Below are positions 58,148-64,000 of a stretch of DNA of 64,000 bases, in pieces (positions within the stretch are counted from its first letter, which is position 1; the number at the start of each line of letters is the position of its first letter). A model generated the notes under the pieces. The model saw only the letters and a program-made list of their open reading frames with translations. It was not told where the DNA came from and did not search any database. The position numbers and the translations under genes were made by a program. The DNA lies in the NCBI RefSeq assembly GCF_008312935.1, contig NZ_VSZO01000009.1, positions 310,001 through 374,000 on the forward strand, written 5' to 3'. This DNA is from Roseiconus lacunae. GTDB taxonomy: Bacteria > Planctomycetota > Planctomycetia > Pirellulales > Pirellulaceae.

Positions 58148-59449
58148 TTACACCATCAGTGGCGAGATCAGCTTGCCACCGTCGACAATCTCGATCGGCC
58201 GATCACCGGGAGCCATCAACTCTTTGTCGGCGACGATTCCCATCAATCGGTACATCGTGGTGGCAAGGTCCGCCGGCGATACGGCATCCAATTCTGGCTC
58301 AGCCGCGGTCGAATCCGAAGCACCATGAATCATGCCGCCCTTAATTCCACCTCCGGCCAGCATCACGCTAAACACCTTCGGCCAGTGATCGCGTCCGGCA
58401 TCGGTGTTGATCTTCGGCGTACGACCGAATTCACTGCTGACCATGACGAGCGTTTCATCCAGCAGTCCGCGGTCACTCAAATCGTCCAACAGCACTGCCA
58501 AACCCTGATCAAGGGAAGGCATTTGACTGCGGAAACCTTGGGTGATGTTCTGGTGCATGTCCCAACCGCCGTAGGTCAGCGTCACCAAACGTGTTCCGGC
58601 TTCGACCAGTCGGCGGGCCATCAACAGACGCTGACCGGCTTGATTGCGACCGTAACGATCACGCAATTTGGCGTCTTCCTTTTCGATGTCAAAGGCTTCT
58701 TTGGCCGCTGGCGTGTCGAGCAGGCTGTACGCTCGCTCATAGAAGGTGTTCATCGCACCGACATTGTCCGCCGCAGTCGCGGAAACGAAGTTGCTGTTCA
58801 CCATCTGTAGGGCCTGCTTGCGACGAACGAATCGCTCCGCATCGACGCCGCCGGCCAGATCCAAGTCGCGGACCTTAAAACCGTCACGGGCGGGATCGGC
58901 CCCGAGTGCGAATCCGCCATAACTGCTCGGCAGGTATCCGGTGCCGGCGAATTCGTTCGGCACGTTCGGGATGCAAATGTATGGAGGCAAATTGTTTCGC
59001 GGGCCATACTCGTGACTGACCACAGAGCCAAAACACGGGTACTGAAGCGCCGGGCTGGGTTTGTACCCGGTGAACATGTTGTGAGTCCCGCGCTCATGTG
59101 CCGCCTCGCCGTGCGTCATCGAGCGAATGATGCTGAACTTGTCGGCTCGCTTGGCCAATTGTGGAACCGTTTCTGCGAAAACCTCGCCCGTGTTTGTTTT
59201 AATCGTCCGCATCTCGCCTCGATACTCCAGCGGACTGTACGGCTTGGGATCGAACGACTCTTGGTGGGCCAAACCACCAGGCAAATAGACGTGAATGACG
59301 CTCTTCGCTTTGGCTTCAACAAAGTCATAGGACTTTTGCTCTGCCATCGCTTCCCGCATCAGCAGTTCGGGCAAGGACAACCCCAGCCCTCCCAAAGCTC
59401 CGGCTGTCAAAAAACCGCGCCGACTAAATGGATTTCCTTCACAACGCAT
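58148..59449 (-). CDS. Tat-exported DUF1501 protein
   Basis: The 433-residue protein starts at the ATG at 59449, with GGAG eight bases upstream. A twin-arginine signal is at the N terminus: NPFSRRGFLTAGALGGLGLSLPELL, so a folded protein is exported. The DUF1501 body has KSVIHVYLPGGLAHQESFDPKP, then SIIRSMTHGEAAHERGTHNMFTGYKPS, TLTYGGWDMHQNITQGF and the later MVSSEFGRTPKINTDAGRDHWPKVFSVMLAGGGIKGG. The pattern matches the alkaline-phosphatase-like superfamily in general features. No activity is established for the family to my knowledge. It is the first gene of the operon of four; the upstream spacer is 685 bases and contains a G-quadruplex-forming motif. Confidence 0.94.
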   Translation of the reverse strand: MRCEGNPFSRRGFLTAGALGGLGLSLPELLMREAMAEQKSYDFVEAKAKSVIHVYLPGGLAHQESFDPKPYSPLEYRGEMRTIKTNTGEVFAETVPQLAKRADKFSIIRSMTHGEAAHERGTHNMFTGYKPSPALQYPCFGSVVSHEYGPRNNLPPYICIPNVPNEFAGTGYLPSSYGGFALGADPARDGFKVRDLDLAGGVDAERFVRRKQALQMVNSNFVSATAADNVGAMNTFYERAYSLLDTPAAKEAFDIEKEDAKLRDRYGRNQAGQRLLMARRLVEAGTRLVTLTYGGWDMHQNITQGFRSQMPSLDQGLAVLLDDLSDRGLLDETLVMVSSEFGRTPKINTDAGRDHWPKVFSVMLAGGGIKGGMIHGASDSTAAEPELDAVSPADLATTMYRLMGIVADKELMAPGDRPIEIVDGGKLISPLMV

Positions 59450-60134
59450 CGAACGACTCCGTAATCAATGTTGAAGTGCTTTGAGATCTGTGCAGACTAA
59501 TCCCGACGCGGAGGCTTTCTCCTCGGCGAACGAGATGCGAAGCAGGTCATCGTGTGAACTGCGACGAGATCTTGGTTGGGCGGGAACATGCCAGTGTCAT
59601 CAAGACGCCGGCTTGTCGTAGGTGGGATTGGGTGGGGTGTGTTTGGGGTGCCAACATTTCCAGCTGGTTCACCACTTTAGTACGCGACGACCGAGACGGA
59701 CGATCGTCGTGAGTTCAACGAACGCCTCTTGGTGGTGAACTCTTGAAAACGCCAACAGCAATAAACTTTTCAGACATTTACACTGAACGCATTTCCCCTA
59801 ACACCCGCTTAGAGTAGCGAAAGTCTTCCCATCCGTCAAACACCGCACCCCCTACACGAGCGAGTGGTAACGCTGGGTTTTCGAGATCATCGCCATTTTT
59901 TGCGACGCCAGATGTCAAAAAACGAAATGGCTTGATACGTGTCTGGTTCCTGGATCACCTGAAAAAACCGGACTCAATCGGATCACACCGGCCAGGGAGA
60001 TTCCAAACCAACCGGACCTCATGTCCGATATTGCATTTTTCTGAAAAAGTTGTCCTCTCCGGAAAACTCGGGAGGACATACCTTCACAGCCAGACAGTCA
60101 TCCGGGCGACGGCTCCGCCGATCGAAGCATTCAA
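59450..60134. other. Spacer upstream of the DUF1501 operon
   Basis: About 690 bases without a supported gene. It must hold the promoter of the DUF1501 operon. It includes the G-rich motif at 59624-59648, listed separately. No promoter boxes are clear. Confidence 0.45.
59624..59648 (+). other. G-quadruplex-type motif
   Basis: Four G-runs, at 59624-59626, 59630-59632, 59634-59637 and 59645-59648, are separated by loops of 3, 1 and 7 bases, which fits the G3+N1-7 rule. It is on the plus strand, the template strand for the DUF1501 operon, about 175 bases upstream of its start. Confidence 0.5.
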
Positions 60135-61025
60135 TCAGGGAATTTGTCGGGTCAGAGTTGTCATGTACGGAGCTGACTGGCGCGACTGATCGCGTTCGTA
60201 AAATTCTGCCTGCTCCCAAATCCGCTTTTGATCGAGTGACGCGTTGACGGCACGGTAGGTGAATCGCATCGGCTGATACGCCCATCGCGCCTCGTCGCCG
60301 CTGCCGATCAGCTCAATCCGCAACAAGACTTCGGGGTCAGTCCCGGTATCCCAGACGAACGCAAACAAAGCACCGTCGAATTCTTCCGTTGAGTTCTGAT
60401 ATCGATAGAGAGGCTGAGGCAACAGACGTAAAGTGTTGGTCTGCCCCGCGTTAATCATCTCCGCCGAGAAACGTCGTGCGAGCCCTCGCATCTGACGCAA
60501 GCGTGTCCCTGCTTGTGCTGCGACCGCGGGAGCATCGGGGATGGGCTTCAACGCAAGGGTATCGACATTTGGCTCCCAAACCTTGGGCCCCAATTTGCCG
60601 ATCCGCAATGGCTCAATCGGCGATGGATTCATCAGATGAAACTCGACAAATTCAAAATCGTCCCCAGAGATGGGAATCGAACCGATCGTCCCCACCAACG
60701 CCAAGTGCCCCTTCGGATCGGTCCAGACGTAGACGCTGCCAAAGTTCATCCCTTCAGCCGAAAAACGAAACAGCGGATCGGATTGCCATTGGTACACCTG
60801 CCCGTCTTTGGTTTTGAAGTCGAGCGATTTTCCGGTCCGATCAAATTCCGCGTAGAGACGATCGCTTCGCGTTGCCCCTTTGGCGTTTTCAATTTTTCCC
60901 GAGCTAGCCGAGTCGGCGTCTTGTGCCAAAACACTCTCCGTCAGCAGTCCCGCAGGTACCGCTGCCCCGAACAGGACGGCGTTGCATAAACCTACCAGCA
61001 ACCGTCGCCGCAAACACGCTACCAT
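60135..61025 (-). CDS. Secreted protein of unknown function
   Basis: I use the ATG at 61025 (296 residues), which has GGGGA six bases upstream; a TTG ten codons earlier is not favoured. The signal peptide is about residues 6-34 (RRRLLVGLCNAVLFGAAVPAGLLTESVLAQ). The mature domain has mixed strands, with YAEFDRTGKSLDFKTKDGQVYQWQSDPLFRFSAEGMNFGSVYVWTDPKGHLALVGTI, TLRLLPQPLYRYQN, GALFAFVWDTGTDPEVLLRIEL and WAYQPMRFTYRAVNASLDQKRIWE. It resembles no family I can name; the segment around LFAFVWDTGTDPEVLLRIEL is seen in planctomycete secreted proteins by recollection only. Divergent from the sulfatase gene. Confidence 0.8.
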   Translation of the reverse strand: MVACLRRRLLVGLCNAVLFGAAVPAGLLTESVLAQDADSASSGKIENAKGATRSDRLYAEFDRTGKSLDFKTKDGQVYQWQSDPLFRFSAEGMNFGSVYVWTDPKGHLALVGTIGSIPISGDDFEFVEFHLMNPSPIEPLRIGKLGPKVWEPNVDTLALKPIPDAPAVAAQAGTRLRQMRGLARRFSAEMINAGQTNTLRLLPQPLYRYQNSTEEFDGALFAFVWDTGTDPEVLLRIELIGSGDEARWAYQPMRFTYRAVNASLDQKRIWEQAEFYERDQSRQSAPYMTTLTRQIP

Positions 61026-61395
61026 CACGATTCCCCTATTCGAACAGACAGGCAATGACTCGGACAGACTGGCGATCGGGCTGAGATTTCAATTCGGTCA
61101 ACAAGCAGTCGTCAATCGCCACAAACTACATCCAGCTGCTAACAACATAGCAGAGAACAGACAACCTGTCTATCTTGAGCGATCGCAACCAACGTCGCCC
61201 TTTCGCCGGTGGGCCTCGCAAGCCTTTATAATCGTCGCTGGGATCTCCTTCGCTACGCAGATGATTGACTAACACCTCATCACAAGTAACGCACCAATCG
61301 ACACCTCTGCCAACGAGTTTCGACCCTGCCTCCCGATCGAACGCGTGTCTCCGCTAATTTCTCCTGTCGTCGTTAGCCCCCTTAAGAATCTCGAT
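61026..61395. other. Divergent promoter region, secreted protein / sulfatase
   Basis: No gene is supported. TATAAT occurs at 61227-61232 on the plus strand, about 165 bases upstream of the sulfatase start, but no matching -35 box is seen at the usual distance, so a promoter is only possible. Confidence 0.4.
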
Positions 61396-62919
61396 ATGAA
61401 TCACTCAGTTCTCCTGCGCGGTTCCGGTACCGTCGCCGCGTTGCTAGTCGCTAGCTTACTTTGGACCGGCAAGTCTACAGCCGAGGATCGCCCCAACATT
61501 TTGCTGATCATGTGCGATGATATGGGATGGAGCGATATCGGATGTTACGGGGGCGAAATCGAAACGCCGAATCTCGATCAACTCGCCCGAGGCGGCATGC
61601 GATTTCGTGCGTTTTACAACAACGCGAAATGCGAACACACTCGTGCGTCTCTGTTGACGGGGCGTTGGTGGCACCACGTCGGTGCCTCCGCGTCGGTCCA
61701 CTACAAGGAACCGACGTTTGGCGAACGGATGCGTGAAGCGGGCTACAGAACACTGATGACTGGTAAATGGCACGCCGGCCAAACACCCTTCCAACGCGGA
61801 TTCGACCGCCACTACGGGCTGACGGATGGGTGCTGCAATTTCTGGAACCCGGGTCACGCGCGCCCGGGTGAAGCAGAACCGGCAAAGAAGAAGGTCCGGC
61901 GCTGGGCAGACGATGACCAGGAATTCGAACCCTTCACGCCTAACTCGAATGACTTCTACACAACGGACGCTTTTACCGACAAAGCGATCGAGTACCTAAA
62001 GCAGTACCGCAACGAAACGAATCCGTTCCTGTTGTATGTTGCCTTCACGGCGCCACACTACCCCATGCATGCGTCCGAAGAAGATGTCGCAAAGTACCGC
62101 GGAAAATACGCCTCCGTTGGCTGGGACAAACTTCGAGAGCAACGTTTCGCCCGGCAGCAGTCACTCGGCATCTTGCCCGACGGTGCCACGCTTTCGCCAC
62201 GTGACCCACGACTGCCCGCTTGGGAAGACATCCCCGAAACCGATCGTGATTGGTGGGACCTCAGGATGGCGACCTACGCGGCGATGATCGATCGCATGGA
62301 TCGCAATATCGGCAAACTTCTCGGCACCCTCGATGACCTCGGAAAAGGTGAAAACACTATCGTTTTCTTCTTATCCGACAACGGGGCGTGTGAGGACTCT
62401 GCTGACCGATCAACCGTCAAAGGTTCGATGCCATGGGAAGTGACAAGCTATCTGACCCAAGGCCGTCACTGGGCGAACGCTTCGAATACACCATTCCGCA
62501 AGTACAAAACGACTGACTATGAGGGCGGAACACGGACTCCGATGATCGCTTACTGGAAAGGCAAGATCGCCCCCAATTCGAAAACCGATCATGTGGGGCA
62601 CTTAATCGACTTTTTGCCAACGATGCTAGACCTAGCAAACGCAGAGATCACCGGGGAACTGCCGGGACATTCGATCGTTCCTGTCCTGAAAGGCAAAAAG
62701 ATCGATCGCCCTTGGCCGATCTACTGGCAGTTCGGAAAAGCAAAAGCGATCCGTGATGAAGCATTCAAGCTTGTTCAATACGGCAAAACCGACTGGGAGC
62801 TTTACAACCTTCAGGATGACCCTTGCGAACTCGACAATCTTGCCGATCGGATGCCCCAAAAAGCACTCCAACTTGAGCAACAGTGGAAACAGTGGTGGAA
62901 CGACAAACCACAACCGTAG
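61396..62919 (+). CDS. Secreted sulfatase with CEHTR in place of CxPxR
   Basis: I use the ATG at 61396 (507 residues); a GTG at 61345 lies before the signal. The signal peptide is GTVAALLVASLLWTGKSTA. The metal-binding start is RPNILLIMCDDMGWSDIGCYGG, with Asp41 and Asp42. The sulfatase signature region is FYNNAKCEHTRASLLTGR, with Cys79 in the place of the residue that is converted to formylglycine. The third position is His where Pro (or Ala) is normal. Other family parts are intact: LMTGKWHAG, FLLYVAFTAPHYPMH, FFLSDNGACED and GTRTPMIAYW. It would be an exported sulfatase for sulfated carbohydrates, as are common in marine planctomycetes; whether it is active is open. Confidence 0.92.
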   Translation: MNHSVLLRGSGTVAALLVASLLWTGKSTAEDRPNILLIMCDDMGWSDIGCYGGEIETPNLDQLARGGMRFRAFYNNAKCEHTRASLLTGRWWHHVGASASVHYKEPTFGERMREAGYRTLMTGKWHAGQTPFQRGFDRHYGLTDGCCNFWNPGHARPGEAEPAKKKVRRWADDDQEFEPFTPNSNDFYTTDAFTDKAIEYLKQYRNETNPFLLYVAFTAPHYPMHASEEDVAKYRGKYASVGWDKLREQRFARQQSLGILPDGATLSPRDPRLPAWEDIPETDRDWWDLRMATYAAMIDRMDRNIGKLLGTLDDLGKGENTIVFFLSDNGACEDSADRSTVKGSMPWEVTSYLTQGRHWANASNTPFRKYKTTDYEGGTRTPMIAYWKGKIAPNSKTDHVGHLIDFLPTMLDLANAEITGELPGHSIVPVLKGKKIDRPWPIYWQFGKAKAIRDEAFKLVQYGKTDWELYNLQDDPCELDNLADRMPQKALQLEQQWKQWWNDKPQP

Positions 62920-62973
62920 TCGCTGATCATCCTTCGCAAAGCATTTCATGATCCCTGCCGACGTTAACGCCGG

Positions 62974-63267
62974 CTACCACTGCAGGCCCCAGGTGCTGGG
63001 GTCTTTTTCCAAGTCATACCAGCCATCGAAGTCTTCGGCGCGATCAGTTTCAGACAGCTCAATGGCGCCTTGATCGGCTAGCTGATAGACGAACTTTCCA
63101 AGGTCGCCACTGTTCCCGAATTCCCAAGCGATCAATTCGTCTTTGCCGGCTTCGGCAAAGTGATCGACGGCAAGTTCGAGCAGCACGCGGCAAACGCCTT
63201 CGGCACCGACGTGGCCACGCCGCGTCAGCTTGCGATCTTTCAGCGCAACGCGGATTGTGTGGCGCAC
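62974..63267 (-). CDS. Minf_1886-family-like protein, start uncertain
   Basis: From the GTG at 63267 the product has 97 residues: RGHVGAEGVCRVLLELAVDHFAEAGKDELIAWEFGNSGDLGKFVYQLADQGAIELSETDRAEDFDGWYDLEKDP matches the Minf_1886 pattern as I know it. Upstream, in the same frame, another 20 or so residues (SIIRLIRDPKFDNGQPERTEF) also match its usual N terminus (I..LI.DPRF), yet there is no ATG, GTG or TTG for them. Possible starts are ATC at 63327 or 63324, CTG at 63318 and ATT at 63315, which overlap the end of valS. The region GGGAG precedes the ATC by five to eight bases. Role unknown; cytosolic. It overlaps or adjoins valS and is probably co-transcribed. Confidence 0.75.
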   Translation of the reverse strand: MRHTIRVALKDRKLTRRGHVGAEGVCRVLLELAVDHFAEAGKDELIAWEFGNSGDLGKFVYQLADQGAIELSETDRAEDFDGWYDLEKDPSTWGLQW

Positions 63268-63314
63268 AAACTCGGTGCGTTCCGGTTGGCCGTTGTCAAA
63301 TTTGGGATCTCGAA

Positions 63315-64000
63315 TCAGTCGGATGATGCTTTCTCCCGTAGTTTTTGGATATCCGCTTCGACAGATGCCTGCCGAGCGATCAAATCACTCAGTGACGAGC
63401 GTTCCTTTTCGACGACGTCGGCGGGCGCACGAGAGACGAAGTTTTCGTTCGCCAACTTGGATTCCTTCCCCGCCACCTGCTTGATGATCTGGCCAAGCAA
63501 CTTTTCGAGCCGAGATAATTCCGCTTCGACATCGATGAACTTTTCCAAGTCGACATGAACCTCGATTCCGATACCCGGAATCGCCAGGGGTGCGTCCGTT
63601 TCGAAGGCGTTCGTTTCTGGGCCGATCGCAATCACATCGGCCCCGGCAAGAGCACCGAAATAGGCGGTCATCGGCTCCAGAAGTTGCTGGCTCGATTCAC
63701 TGCAAGTGATTGCCACGGGGACGGTTTCTTGCGGTTTGATCGATTGACTGGCGCGAATCTGGCGAATCGCAACGACGACTTGCTGAAACTCAGAAAACTG
63801 CCGCTCAATCGATGGGTCGTCATGGCTTGCATCATGCTGCGGCCATTCCGCTTGCATCAGTAGCTCGCTTGCCGGCTCGGGATCGAGCCCACGCTTTGGA
63901 GCGATTTCACCAAGGTATCCCCAAATCGATTCGGTGACGAAAGGGGTGATGGGGTGCAACAATCGCAGTAGCGTATCAAGCCCGTGAACGATCACGTTCT
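63315..64000 (-). CDS. valS: Valyl-tRNA synthetase, C-terminal part
   Basis: The frame is open to the right edge, so the N-terminal catalytic part is outside. The visible 226 or more residues hold the end of the anticodon-binding domain (LRLLHPITPFVTESIWGYLGE) and the region RQIRASQSIKPQETVPVAITC, then the C-terminal coiled-coil tRNA-binding arm: VDLEKFIDVEAELSRLEKLLGQIIKQVAGKESKLANENFVSRAPADVVEKERSSLSDL, the pattern of ValRS. The enzyme charges tRNA-Val. The TGA stop at 63315-63317 overlaps the possible start of the next gene. It is cytosolic and housekeeping. Confidence 0.95.
   Translation of the reverse strand, partial: NVIVHGLDTLLRLLHPITPFVTESIWGYLGEIAPKRGLDPEPASELLMQAEWPQHDASHDDPSIERQFSEFQQVVVAIRQIRASQSIKPQETVPVAITCSESSQQLLEPMTAYFGALAGADVIAIGPETNAFETDAPLAIPGIGIEVHVDLEKFIDVEAELSRLEKLLGQIIKQVAGKESKLANENFVSRAPADVVEKERSSLSDLIARQASVEADIQKLREKASSD

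Noticed and set aside
58070-58810. Open plus-strand frame of 246 codons
   Set aside because: It is antisense to the DUF1501 gene, whose Tat signal and family motifs are clear.

Overview
The window looks like chromosomal DNA of a Pirellulaceae-type planctomycete, probably a relative of Rhodopirellula; this is inferred from gene families, not from a database match. The pointers are a four-gene DUF1501 / PPC-domain / DUF1549-DUF1553 / cytochrome-WD40 set, a BBP7-type outer-membrane barrel protein, a secreted sulfatase, large single-pass secreted proteins of planctomycete type, long spacers between genes, and frequent weak or non-ATG starts. No rRNA, tRNA, prophage or CRISPR array was recognised.

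Layout. 1-13 kb: a partial TPR protein, a secreted HExxH protein, an S41 C-terminal processing protease, two secreted or membrane proteins of unknown function, a PQQ-type beta-propeller and a BBP7 barrel protein. 13-21 kb: a single-pass membrane protein, a small lipoprotein, chorismate mutase (aroH), a PH-like membrane protein, nucleoside diphosphate kinase (ndk) and lexA. 22-25.5 kb: dnaA and dnaB side by side, with lexA divergent from dnaA. 25.5-32 kb: two secreted proteins, a REP-associated tyrosine transposase between two clusters of its probable cognate repeats, then divergent CCA-adding enzyme and Nudix genes sharing a perfect 11-bp inverted repeat. 32.4-34.9 kb: ubiE-ubiX-ubiA, late menaquinone synthesis. 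35.4-46.8 kb: a co-directional block with a zinc-ribbon GTPase, a GAP1-N2-like membrane protein, a second membrane-anchored coiled-coil protein, a GYF_2 membrane protein, a FecR-like anti-sigma-like protein and a YbhN-type flippase. 47-49.3 kb: an ECF sigma factor and its overlapping membrane anti-sigma gene. 49.4-50.4 kb: a PIN-TRAM membrane protein. 50.8-59.4 kb: the DUF1501 operon. 60-64 kb: a secreted protein, a sulfatase with an unusual active-site motif, a Minf_1886-like gene and the 3' part of valS.

How the parts fit. The best candidate for a little-described system is the GTPase / GAP1-N2-like / GYF_2 block at 35.4-42.7 kb: a soluble GTPase next to three membrane-tethered partners, resembling the GTPase-centred conflict or signalling systems proposed from comparative genomics. 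The anti-sigma-like gene at 43 kb and the sigma/anti-sigma pair at 47 kb share a short helical YLDxxL module, so the whole stretch may be an envelope-signalling region. The DUF1501 operon looks like an envelope or periplasmic cytochrome-bearing degradation assembly. Two separate repeat families occur between genes: the transposase-linked GGTGCCAGCCAC repeats, and a ~130-bp MITE-like element ending in CTAGTGCTTCGTC / GACGAAGCACTAG.
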